Positions 1-13,300 of a stretch of 64,000 nucleotides of DNA are shown one piece after another. The position numbers and the translations under genes are program-made. The notes below the pieces were generated by a model. The model was given only the letters and a program-made list of their open reading frames with translations. It was not told where the DNA came from and made no database searches. How positions within the stretch are numbered: the stretch's first letter is position 1; each line of letters opens with the position of its first letter. Source of the stretch: Hybos culiciformis (lineage: Eukaryota > Arthropoda > Insecta > Diptera > Hybotidae); NCBI GenBank assembly GCA_964007475.1, contig OZ023273.1, forward strand, positions 130,132,732-130,196,731, read 5' to 3'.

Positions 1-1964
1 TTGCGCATTCCCTGTACTGAAGTTAAAACTTAACACAAGTCGTAATCCAATTCAAATACTATTAAAGCGAATTTCTTTTAATTTAAATTAAAATTTTTCT
101 TCACGTTCGTTTCATATAATATTTATTATTAACCACATTATGGCAAAATATTATTTATTTTATATTCAGCAACATAATAAATTTTATCTTAAGTTGACTT
201 TCTTTGAAAATTTTTTTTTTTCAATTTAATCATATTAATTTATAATAATTTCATTTCCTAGTTTTTACAACAACACTTATAATAAATAATAATAAGTATA
301 TTGAATGAAAAATTTCCGGGACTATGTAATGTTGATATACATACATTTATGTGCACATTATCATAAATATTATATCTTTAATATAGAAAAAATTATATTT
401 TATTTATTTTGTTTGACATAATTTACCGGTTTTTTGAACAAACATTTGTGATTAAAATATTTAATAAAAAAAAAAAATGTATATTACGATAGTAAAAAGT
501 ATAGAAATAAAAATTAGCAATTTTATATTATATTTAATATAATTCTAACACATAATACTTAATACATGTACCTTACTAATAAACTTTTTTGGAATAAGCA
601 AATACATTTAAACAAAATAAATTTTATGATGTTCTCCACATGTACATAGTTTATGTTTAAAAATAAATATAGAAGTTTTAAATAAGCATTTTTATATCTT
701 TTTACAAAATGCCAATGTTAATTTTTGATGCTCGCACAAATATTATTTTATACATATGGTACATAGAATATGGCGATATTCTAAATTTTCTAAATTAAAT
801 ACAAATAGTTGTTGTATACATATTTATATTCTTTTTGGAGATCTAATTAAATATCAATCAAATGTATGTTAAAAAAACAAATAATAAATACTTTTTTACA
901 TATATCTCTGGAGCTTTTAATGTTACTGTTGTCAAAAAAATACCAATAAGATATTAACTTATATACCTGTGGGGGGCTGCAGGTATTTAAACCGAGAGTT
1001 TTCGGTTGTCTTTGCGGTGTTGCAGAGTGTAAACCTTTTTTTTTTAATATTTTATACGGCTTTTTAATCTCGTTTAGTTTTAAATTTTTGGTTATAGATC
1101 GGTTTTAGTGTTTTTGGAACTATGAAGTGACTATGAAGTTCTTATCATTCATTAAATGAAATTTTAGGAAATACTGTCTTAACCTTCTTAAAACGTTTCT
1201 TTTTTTGTGCAATCATGTATAATACGAAGAACTTTTATTTATTATTTCTATATGGAATATATTATAGTGTATCTATCTATTTCCCATGAAATGAAATAAT
1301 ACAAAAAAAAAGACAGAAATAAAAAATTCAATAAATTATAAAATTTGTTTGATTCAAATCTCTTCATATTTACAGAAATTACATTAAAACCAGATTTTGT
1401 GAAAACCGTTTATACTGTAAAAGTGTAAAATATGCGTATGTGAAAAAAAAAATTGTGAAAACAAACTAATATCTTACAAATAATTTAAATATTTAGAAAA
1501 TTAAATTTAAATAATTTTTTATGTATAAATTCTAATTTTTTATTTCACTAATAAAATATAATGGCTGATAGATAACATTATCCATAGGATCAGATTCTAG
1601 TGTGAATTTAGGATAAAGCAAGTTCGCAGCATTTATTAACATACCTAATCACACTACCACGGATTCAAATATGTAATTAAAAATATGATTTTTTCAGTAG
1701 GTATCTAATGTGATAGAAATTTGGCATTTAACTAACATCCACATTTTTTTTTTAAATCTGTATAAATACTTTTCATTTTCAAGTATTGATTTTTAAATAC
1801 GTAAGGAAAATATTATTTCATGGGCTTTTTTTTCAACTTTTCTGTCTTTGGAGAAAAAAATTTAGAATTTCTGTAAAGAATTTCTAAATAGTTACGACGC
1901 ACCTTAAAAAAATATATATGTATAAGAATTTTAAGAAGTACTTTCATCTTGTAGTCTACTACAT
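1..1964. other. AT-rich non-coding sequence, no gene recognised
   Basis: A+T-rich sequence with many homopolymer runs and no coding signal I can support. The one compositional exception is about 965-1040, which holds a G run, a PstI-like palindrome CTGCAG and a TATTTAAA box followed by GC-richer sequence. It could be a core promoter or untranslated first exon, perhaps of the ABCG gene that starts further downstream, but nothing proves this. Confidence 0.4.
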
Positions 1965-2204
1965 GTCGGCTGCATTCCTATTTGTTCAAACCACCATTTT
2001 ATGCTATTTATGTTTTGATTAGTAACCATTTCTGAATATACATATATGTCAAATCTAGATTTCATTAAAAGTTTTTATTTTTGTTTAATTTAAAAGTCAA
2101 AAATTTCTAACGAACTCTAGATTCGAAATAATCAGAAATGATAATTAATCCAAATATATAAAAATCAGAAAATAGTCGTTTGGACAAATAAGAATGCAAC
2201 CGAC
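1965..2204. mobile_element. Hairpin MITE-like inverted repeat
   Basis: The ends are imperfect inverted copies. GTCGGCTGCATTCCTATTTG at 1965 pairs with the reverse complement of the segment ending at 2204, with about three mismatches over 27 bases. The complementarity continues inward to two CTAGA motifs (ATCTAGA on the left, CTCTAGA on the right) near the centre. The whole 240 bp can therefore fold into one stem. There is no ORF. This structure is typical of a non-autonomous DNA transposon, but I could not define a clean target-site duplication. Confidence 0.6.
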
Positions 2205-5200
2205 GATATATAATAACTTAACCGGTTATTTTTTGAGCATCCGGAATAACAAGAATTTATAAATAATTCGAAATAAATTCTTCTTATAGTAATTTTTAGT
2301 TGAATATTATTATATGATTATTAAAATTTATTTAATTAATATTGTTATTAATTATTGACATTTTAATTCATAAATTTCTTATAAAATTAAAAAAAAAAAA
2401 ATTAAAATTTTGTATGTACGTCATTGCGGGAGGCGAATCTTTTTCAACAGCGTGTTTTTTATTTAAATCTGATTATATCATTGGAGTAGTACCTACATAT
2501 TTTATTAGATTGTTTATCAAATAGTTTATATTATCGTTCCAACGAAATAACTATTTTCAGCTTAAGTTATAATGTTTTTTTTATATTTTCTTCTTTCGAT
2601 TATATCCATAATATGTAAAATAAACAAATTTTCCATAATGTTGCTTTTCGTTAAAATGCTTACTAGTGCTTAATAGTATTTAATACAATAGTATAGTATT
2701 TAATATAGTTTATGAAACATAGTGTTGCTGTCTACCCTATAATTTTATTTCAACTTTTTTTTCTTAGAATTACAAAAATGTTGAAAAAAAAAAAATACTA
2801 AGTAATTATGAAGAGTAGAATTTCTAACGCTTCCGCAAAAAGTTAATACAACATTCTACTTAATTAAAAAAAAAAAAAAAAAAACTATTTAGTTTCCTTA
2901 GTAAATGAAATAATTATCATTTATGAGATAGGCTGCTGGATAATCTGTTTTTAAAGATTTCAAAGGTCAAACTTTTTTTTTTTAATTCTAATATAAGTAT
3001 GATGTACTTATACTTATACTAAACCTGTTTTATTTGATGAATGTTCTTTTCTTTTTTTTTTTATTACACAAGTTTAGTAAAAATAATAATTAAATGTAAT
3101 TAAAAATGTATAAGATATAATTTAATGAATTAAAAATTCTAACCAATTCAAGCCTTAATTTCTATATATGTACTTAACTCAAGAATAATTATTATTAAAT
3201 CAAAACAATTAATTTTTCTATTAGCAAAAAAAAAAATGAATTTTACGACAGCGACGAAGTCAAATTTCAATGAAAAATTTCTAAATAATTTTTTCAATAA
3301 TAAAGTCGAAATTCCGTTTAGCAAACAAAACTACATATACATACTTATTACATATTATGGATATGTATTTTTTATATCTTTATATTAAACATTTGACCAA
3401 TTTGTTGATAGCACGGTCATCCACTCTGATACAGCCCAATTGACCATTTCAGTAGGAAATCCAAATGGATCTCCATGGAAATTGTAAATGAAATTTTTTA
3501 GAAATCCACACATTTTTCATATGAAAATGGTCAAAAATGAAAAAAATGTACCTAATTAATTAGGATTTTCTGAAGGAAGATTTCTTGGATTCCTTTATAT
3601 ATTGGGTACAATGGTCAAAATGTTCCAAACCTGGTCAATTGGGAGCATACGTGAAAAAGTAACACTTATCTAAGTAAATAAATTTTCTTAATACGTATGT
3701 ATATTAAGTGTTATTTTCAATGTACATATATATTCAAATCTTTTTATGGCTTCATGCAAATTAAGGAAAAAAAAAAGTGTTGTAAAAAATATTTAAAAAT
3801 ACATTAAATAGAATTACCAACAACAAACAGAGCATAAAAAAAATTGTTTTTTTTTTTTTTAAATACAAAGTTCTTTTATAAACAACAATAATAATAATAA
3901 TAATACTTGGTGTTGGTGTAGTAAAATTATAGTGAAATAAAAAAGAAATAAAAATAAAAATAGGAAAAAAGTTGAATGCTATATGCTAGAATTAGAGCCA
4001 ATTTTTATTTATTTATCTATCGTTCTTCACTTCAATAAAAAAAGATTTCACTTCTACGCATATTCTACGCTTATTTATATATATGAAATTTTTCTTATGA
4101 AACTATTAGCTTCACAATATCCAAACTTGAAACTTCAATAGCCTTTCAAATATTTTTTTTCATCTAATGAAGCTCCTACACTATATTACATTATTATTTC
4201 ATAATAATACATTAATGGGTCAATACTAAAAATATTATTTCTTTTTATTTTATTTTTTTTTTCAAAAAAAAATAAATAAATATATTATTCTCTATGACAG
4301 AGAAGTACATATTTTTAATGATAAAGAATTATGATTAGAAATTTTTTTGGAAAATCTTGAACTACTTTCAAGAAAATAATAAACAAAATTATTTAGAGCG
4401 ATTTCTAAAATTATTTTTTAACCAAGTTGTTAACACATACTGATAAACTCTTATGATACGTTTTAATTTTGTATATAGAAACAAAAAAATGTTTAAACAT
4501 TACTTATAGGTAGGTAGGCATGAAAATTATTAAATTTGAAACAAAACTTATTATCAGCCAGCAGAAAGTTTGTTTCCCACAAGAACTATTTAGATTTATG
4601 AAAAGAATTTGATTAAAAAAAAAAAAAAAATTTATATTTGTCAGGATAGTTTATTTGTAATTTTCCTCAACAAAGAATAGTTGATATTATGGCCGCTTTA
4701 AGGCGGAAACATTAATCTAATTAGAAATATTAGTTTTTACTTCGAAAACGAACAAAACTATAATTTAATAAGAAAATAATTTATTTTTGTATGATATCTA
4801 ATCGTTTGTTATACAACTTCTTATATCGAAATTATGAATGAAATTGTGAATTGAAGTACATACTTACCTTCATCATAATCATATCAAGATCCCCTGAATC
4901 TTAAGAAAAAATGTAAACATTGCTTGAATGTAATTAAAAATCCAGTATTTTTGAAATTTAAATTCATAATAAATGTAAATAAAAATCAGATGCTTTGTAG
5001 GTATTTGCTCTTGCTTACATCAAAAAAATATAAAAAATAAAATGTTAAATAAATATGACCTTGATTATTTGTCTCAAAATTGTATAAAGATTAACAACTT
5101 GCCTTAAAAAATTTTGCGAATATTATCCATAAAAAAAAAAGATGAAAAATTTAACCCGTTGTTACATTGCAACACAAAAACTTGATATTAACAGTTTTAA

Positions 5201-5401
5201 AATATATACATGTATATATTTTTTTTTTGAAGATTTAAGAAAAAGTTGTAAAATCATTATAATTTAGATTTGAAACAAGGTCCTTAGTTGATTTTTTCTG
5301 GAAATTATTATACATTTTTGTCATTTTTACAATTGCAACTTTTAATATGTGCATAGTTTGAACCCGTTTTTCATCTTATGTCTTTACTTTAATTTTGTCT
5401 C
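2205..5401. other. AT-rich intergenic sequence
   Basis: No coding region recognised. CCCAATTGACCA at 3435-3446 is repeated in inverted orientation at 3632-3643, and GGAAATCCAAA/GGAATCCAA segments lie inside both arms. About 3430-3650 may therefore be a degraded inverted-repeat element. A short (AAT)n microsatellite lies near 3887-3904. The remainder is poly-A/T-rich and featureless to me. Confidence 0.4.
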
Positions 5402-5536
5402 ATGTCCGGGCGACAGAAAAATGCTTATAAGTATTCAACTACTACTCCATTATGGTTTTCTACTATTTCGTTTGTTGCCCTCATTTTCTTCAAAGACCAT
5501 GTTCGAAAGCTCTTTAAAATGGGATATAAGAGATTT
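5402..5536 (+). other. Candidate unassigned first coding exon (45 codons)
   Basis: An ATG opens a 45-codon frame that ends exactly on a codon boundary at a consensus donor, GTAAGTAA, at 5537. It contains several CpGs (TCCGGGCGAC), unlike its surroundings. The predicted peptide has a short polar start, one hydrophobic stretch (residues about 17-30) and a basic end, KLFKMGYKRF. That end loosely recalls the N-terminus of ABCC transporters, but the likeness is too weak to assign. I found no following exon. It may be a real first exon, a decayed exon or chance. Confidence 0.22.
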
Positions 5537-8500
5537 GTAAGTAATATCTTTGTAAGCCAATTTTTATTCATATGCAAATTCATTAAAAGAAGTATATAAT
5601 TGTGGTTAATTTTTACATTATTTTAAATATAAAACTTTTGACGTAATATTAACATCAACAAATATTTATTGTATGCACAGAATGCCAAAATATTTATATT
5701 TTAATAAGATTATTATCAAAATTAAAATCTTATTTATTATAAATGAGCTTTGATAAGCAAACAGAGAAATAGATAAAAATAAAATGCTTTTTATTTACAT
5801 ATTATATATTTACCTATATCAATACTGAATTAATATATTAAGACAGTTGTATTAAATCAACATTATAACTATCCCTAAAAGACCAAAAGTAATTAATGTT
5901 TTTACATTTTTTTTTTCATATCTTAAAATTTCAAGGCCGGAATCATTGGTGCATATGATGTTATTTATAATGCAATAATTATTTTGGTGCAAAAAATTTT
6001 TTTTATTTTTTTTTAAATTATGATTGAAAGTATATTTTTTATTAATCAGTGCAAATCTCTATTGTAAAAAAAAAAAAAATGTTGAAAACATATTTCAGCG
6101 ACTCAGTTTTGTAATTTAATTGATGTTAGCATTAAATCAATTTTATATAAATATACTGTTGTAAGTATATCTTTATTATTTTCAACCTTCAACTTATTTT
6201 TTTTATGCATCGTTTTTACTTTTTATTTTTTTTTTTGCATAATAAATAAAAACACTATGCATTTAAACAAAATTTAATGAATATTTTCATCATTACAACA
6301 AAATTAAATTTGCTAGGTATTCGTTGTACATCACAGATTTGATAAAATTCTTTAATTAAGTAAATTTACATGCCAAACAATTTATTTCCCTCAAATTGTG
6401 TGAGAATATATTATCTATTTATTAATGTAAACTGAAATGATAATTATACCATTTAATTCAATTATTTTAAGATTGCTTTAAATAAGCTTACGATAATTAT
6501 TAACTTGCTCAAAAGGTACAACAGTTGGTAACAAAGTATTGAGACCGGACCATCTAATTTTAAATTTCAAATTATATACCACAAAATTTATTTATGAACT
6601 CTTCTATTTTATGAAAATATGCAGTATTGGAAATATGGATAGTTAAACGATTCAAATATTTATATTTATATAATAATAATATTTTTTTTTGCTAAAACAT
6701 TTTTATGTTAAAGATATAAGATATTTCAAAGAATATAAAATGTCAATAAGTAAAAAATAATTGTCAATAATATGAATGTGCGAAATTGATAATTTAAGAA
6801 AATTTATTTAAGAAACTGGAAATTAACGAGAATGGAATTTTTTAATAACCCAGTTTATGAGATTAAATATTTAAATAAAAAAGTAATTAAGTATATATAT
6901 ACCATTATTTATATAACATCAAACTTTAGCTGTCATTTATTATTATATATGTGACAAGTTAATTAAATTATTTAAAATATTTTACTCTATATTCTTTTGG
7001 CATGAGATAATAATATATATAATAATCCAATATAATGTGGTGGTAATTGATGATATGAAAAAGAAAATGTATACATAATTTCATTTATTTATTTTTATTT
7101 TTACTGAATCCATTGACCTTTCAATGTTTACAATAACAGTCAATCCATTATACAAAAAAATATAAAATAAAATTTTAATAAAATAAATTTCAAACATAAG
7201 GTTTCTTGAGAAAATAATTTTAAATTTTTTCTACATTATATATATGTACTGTATTATAATTTATAAATTGTAGAAAGCTTTTAATAAAATTTTCACTGTG
7301 AGATCAGCAAAATAAATTTGTCTATTGACAATATAGCTAAAAGTATTTTTCATATTAATATACATAAGTTTTATTTGAATTCAAATAATCTCAATTTAGA
7401 TATTATGCTTATTCTGCATAGTAGCAAATAAAATTAAAATAAATTGAATTTACATTGATTTAAAGTTGAATTTATGTGAAAGAAGATAAAAAGTTCGTCT
7501 TATTGATCCTGTTCAAGGCAATAAGAAATCATAAAAACTAGTAAAATTGTTTTTTAGATTTTTCATTAAAAAAAATTCTAAAAGTATTTAGTTAGTAAAT
7601 GAAGAAATTCTTATGCAAAATGAGATCATGAATATTTTGATTTTAGTTATCCCATCATGTCGTCAAGGAATCAAAATGAGTGTAAGTAATCAATAAAGAA
7701 ACTAAACACTATAATCATCTTATTTTATATAGATTTTACAAAGTAGATGATTACTTCAAGTGAAATGCATATACAAAACAAATACTATTAAATATTTCGG
7801 ACACGGTCAACTAATCAAATCAAAATAAAAAATAAAAATAATTTCTTGACGTTTAAAAAAATAATAATTACATACCTATAATAATCAAGATCTTCTTCTA
7901 TATCTATATAATTAAATTAGTATATACTGTAGTTTCTGCTTCATTACATTCAAGTTTTATATTTGAACTCAAGAAGGTTGACATATTGTGAATGATATAT
8001 ATACATATATAAAAATTCAATGTACATAAGCCATATTATTTAATCAATGTATTAAAAACTTTAATGTAAAGTTAAGTTCATACAAGTATATAAGTATGTA
8101 ATGTACATACACACAATTACAATGTTTTTTAATTTATTATTATTATGATTTTTATTATTATTAAAGTGGAACTTGAAGTCATGTAAATAATTTTTGAAGT
8201 TAACATGCCTGATCGATATGCATTTAACAAAAATTTATATAATATACATTATTAAAATTAAATTATTAGAATATTAAAACTAATGTTAGCTAATGATCCA
8301 ACGTTGTAAGGTCAATTAAAAAAATAATATAATTATATATCATGAAGTTCGATTTGCGTAAAAAATTATATTTACAGGTATTGAATATTTAGTTATAACG
8401 TTATTTTTTAAAGCTGATAAATTGAAAGTATTATATTAAATTTAATTCAATAAAATTCAGATTATAAAGTATAATTTATGTATTTTAGAATTTTACATAT

Positions 8501-10336
8501 TAAATCCCACTTTTACAGTTTGTTTTTATGATTAATGTTATTGTTTTGTTACGAAAAAAATTTAGAAAAAAACTAAAAGTTGAATTAAATATATAAGTAG
8601 TAGTAATTATTTAGTTATTAGAGGATTTTGTTAAAATCAGACCCTTATAAGAAAAAATATATATGTATTCCATTAAGTTATTCTTATATATTATATTATA
8701 TTATTATATAATAATATATGTCTCTCAACAAAATTACTGATAAATCAAATTTATTAAATGATACTGAATGCTAGTTATCTTAACTATTCTTAAAATCAAA
8801 TATTTAAAAACAATAAAATAAATCTTTGTGATTTTTCTGCTATAAAGATTTCATCTTGAACATAAATTAAATTTACTTTTAAAAATTGTCATAACAAATT
8901 TAATGATTGTTCCATGATAATTTATAAAAAAAATTTAAATTTTTAACATAAAAATAATTTTGAATCAGTTTAAATGATCTAGGAGGAGAATAAATAGCAT
9001 TAAGAAATTAAAAAGATCTGGTTTTCTTAAATATATGTAAATCAAGATACTAATTTATAATAAATTTAATTTCATTTTGTTTTTGTTTTATTTTTAATTT
9101 TTATCTTTTTCAAAGAAATAATAATATTATATTATTTAAATTAAATTTTATTACCATTTTAAAATTATTTTCATTGAAATTTTTGTTTTTTTTTTGGAGG
9201 TAATAATAAGAATTAAAATATAAGTTTTTTTTTCATAAACAAGTACGAGACTTTTGACTTCTGCGCTAATTTTGATTAAAAAATTTTGTGCACGTTTAAT
9301 TTTATTATTCTCTAAACATTAAATATATAATATGTATACAAAATTTAAATAAATTTTTAGTACAAGATTTATGAAAAATTTCGCATTCACATATGGTTTT
9401 TTTTTTCAACGCTTTAAGGTTATAATTTTTAGAACTTTTTTTTCTTTGATGTTCTGACAGGCGTCATAATGTTAAAAAATTATTGATTCTTAGAATAAAA
9501 TTTTGAATTATTATTCAATACAATAAAGATACTGTAGTTACATAACAAATTTATCTTTCATTAATAAGGTGAACCAACTGCTTTTATTACAAAGAGTTAG
9601 TAGTACTTTTTTTTTAGATTTATATGTTTTGGAAAAAACAACTATTGCCTTAATTTCAAGTCTTGTTGTTTTAAAGTTTTGTAATAATAATACATTAAAT
9701 TATGTTCTCATTTTAAAATTCCATCGAATTTATTTGTTCGAAACAAATGAATTAATTATTTAATAACGAATGGATTATTATTTTCTTTAGTCTTCTGCTC
9801 CGACTCAAATTTCTAGACAACAATTTTTTTGTTAATTCGAATAGAAGAACTTTAAAAAAAATAAATAAAAATGATTTTTAAATTATTTTTTTACATGATC
9901 ACCGTACATAAGTAATTATATATAGTAATAAATTATAATACTGTAAAAATAAATAGAATTTTGGTACTTTAAATTCTAGGAGAATTAATTATAATTTATT
10001 ATCATAATTATACTGACTGGTACAATATGCACGAAACATACATAAAATATAGGAAACATAATTAAAAATCATTCAAATGTAAAAATTTATAAATTTGACT
10101 TTTTTAAAATAATAACATATAATCATCTAAGCATACATGTTACATAATTAACACATATGAATAATAAATATATCATCATTCTTATGATATCAGAATCATG
10201 AAAGTTTACGCAAACTTGCTCCCAATTGACTATTGGGTAAATGAACAGTATTTTGTCTAAAAATATAAATTAAAAAAAAATACAATTGATTTAAATGTAC
10301 CTACCTATAATGTCAAAATTTTTATTTATTTTTCAG
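5537..10336. other. AT-rich sequence, probably mostly upstream intron of the ABCG gene
   Basis: No coding exon could be identified. The first recognisable ABCG exon begins at 10337 in mid-protein, so an upstream coding exon must exist, either hidden here or before the window. If it is before the window, this whole stretch is intron. The content is A/T homopolymers and short AT repeats. Confidence 0.4.
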
Positions 10337-13300
10337 ATGAAAAAACAATTCTCAAAGGTGTTAGCGGTAGTCTGCGATCAAAGGAGCTTACTGCTATTAT
10401 GGGTCCATCAGGTGCTGGTAAAAGTACTTTACTTAACATTCTATCTGGTTACAAGTAAGTTATAATCTTCTTTTTTTTAGAAAATTAACGACGCAATATC
10501 CTTGACTTTATATAAGACTTGACTATAATCAGAATATTATATTCTATTATTATTTTATTATTTTAGTTTCTTTACAATGTTAACATATATTTTTAGAAAA
10601 AATTATATGTATAAATTTTAATCAATTTTCTATTTATTCTTCTTATCAATTAGTGAATTTAAAAGTTCCGTGAATTTTCAATAAAATTTTTTACTTAATT
10701 AATATATATGTAATGTATGTATAATTCTAGTTAAAATTGAAGGTTAAAAAATTAATATTATAGATTAAAGTCGAAAGTTCTGTATTGTTAGTTTTTATTT
10801 AATTGTTTTATGTAACATACAATATATTGTAAAACAAGTGTATATCACATTTTATTAATAAAAAATAAAATTAATATAATTCAGATCTAGACGCGTGGGA
10901 TCAGAAGAATACATAATACATACTTGTGGTATTATAATAATGATAATTCTGTATAACTGAGAAAAAAATATTAATAATATAATTGTGCATTTAATTTAAA
11001 CAATATGATTTAAAACTATTTTCATAGTTTTTTTTTTACATACATATTTTTTTGCTCTATGTTATCTTAAATGTTATTATATCCCTTTTTAAGTCTTTAT
11101 TAGACCACTTGAAAAAAGTAGCTAGAAAATTAAACTTCTATGTAACACCGCTGTTTCATAAGATAATTACTATTTTCGTTTTGATTTTGGTACAAATTTC
11201 CAATCCAAGCATTTAAATTTATATTTAAAATAACTAACAAAGTATGTTGCATTGTATATATACTAAAAGTGATTATAAATTTCACATGTAAAAATAGACT
11301 TATTGATAGTCTGCTTTCAATTTGCATCCTTCAAAAAACCATTCTATGAAAACCGTCAACAAAATGTTTAATAAGTGTTTGACATTTTAGTATACGCTCG
11401 TTCGTACCAAAACTTTAATATCTATTGTCTAAATGTGTCTTACTAGATTACTAATATTATTATTATTTATTATTCAATTACATGATTCATTCAAATATGT
11501 AATTAATTCAAATGAAATTATAATTTTTTTTTTTTTTTCAAAGTGCATATAATTTTATCAGTTTTTTTTTTTGCATTAAATTACCATATTTAATAGATGT
11601 TGAGTACATTATCACCAGAATATTGTTTTTAAACTCAATTGATAAATTCTAATAAAGGGAAATACGTTTTTTTTAATAGTGTTTTAAAGATTTAAATAAT
11701 ATACAATATACGTCTATTAAATAATGTAATTTTGTATATATATAAAATGTGAATTGTTGTGAATATACCTATAAAAATGATGAGTTTAATATTATAATAT
11801 CTAATAATTTCCATTAAATTTAAACTCTTAAGAGGTATATTAGGGTTATTAGGCCAAGCTACAAGCTAACAAAACAATTATATTTATAGAAAGAAGTAGA
11901 AATGGTAAGGTTTATTCAAATGCACATAACATGGCTAAAATTTCTATTATCTGCTTCGAGTTCTTTAATTACCTAACTCACAGAGTAGATGGAAACACGG
12001 GGAACCATAATCGTTTCTATTTAATTTTAAAGACATATTTTGTATTCTATAATCATAGTTTAATTATGATTTTTTTTTTTCCTTTTAGAACATCCAACAT
12101 AGAAGGCTTAATAACAATGAATGGCAATGAACGCAACTTGAGTGCATTCCGAAAACTTTCTGCATACATTATGCAAGATAATCAATTACACGGAAATTTA
12201 ACTGTTCAAGAAGCCATGACAGTTGCAACAAACTTAAAGCTTAATAATATAGAATACAACAAAGTTGCAAAAAATAATATGGTTAGTTTATTCACAAAAA
12301 TAAAATAACGTATAACTAAATGTATTGTGCATAGATTATAATACTTTCACTGCGAATTAAAATAATAAATATGTATATTTATTAAACTGTTATGTTATGT
12401 ATAAATATATTCATAATTATTATTTTTAATCTTCAAAACAAAATCGTTTATATATAATGTATCTACCATTAATAAACAATGTACAATCATCATACTGTAT
12501 TTATTTTAAGAGTATATTTATTTATATTCAATCAATTTTTATTATTTTGTAATATTTATTTAAATTGTTTTCGTTATTTTTACTCCTTATTTTACTAACA
12601 GTTCCTTTTTTATTATTATTTAGATTGAAGACATTCTGATAACATTAGGCTTGAATGAACACAATTCAACACTTACTCATAATTTGTCGGGTGGCCAAAA
12701 GAAGCGTTTATCTATTGCTTTAGAATTAGTGAACAATCCACCAATCATGTTTTTCGACGAACCAACATCAGGTTTAGATAGTTCAACATGTTTCCAGTGC
12801 ATTCATTTGCTGAAAATGCTTGCAGCTGGTGGTCGAACTATAATTTGTACCATTCATCAGGTACATAATTGAAAATATAAATTAAACTGTTTTATAACTA
12901 TTTTTTTTTTATACTAACTCTTCAATAAACTATATTTTCAGCCTTCAGCTCGTTTATTTGAAATGTTTGATCAATTATACACATTGTCTGATGGGCAATG
13001 TGTATATCAAGGTAGTACAAAACAATTGGTGCCTTTCTTGACTACTCTTAACCTGGAATGTCCTAGCTATCATAATCCAGCTAGCTTTGTCATTGAAGTT
13101 GCATGCGGCGAACATGGAGATCATACCAAAAAATTGGTGACTGCAATTGAAAATGGTCAACGAGATATTCGATCTGAAGCAGATTTTATTGGAATGAAGA
13201 CCCGTAATGACTTAGTTAAAGTAAATAATTTCCGTGCTAGTTTAGACAAGAATTCGGCACAATCATCAAACGAAAAAGATAGTGCAGTAAAAGCTGCTGC

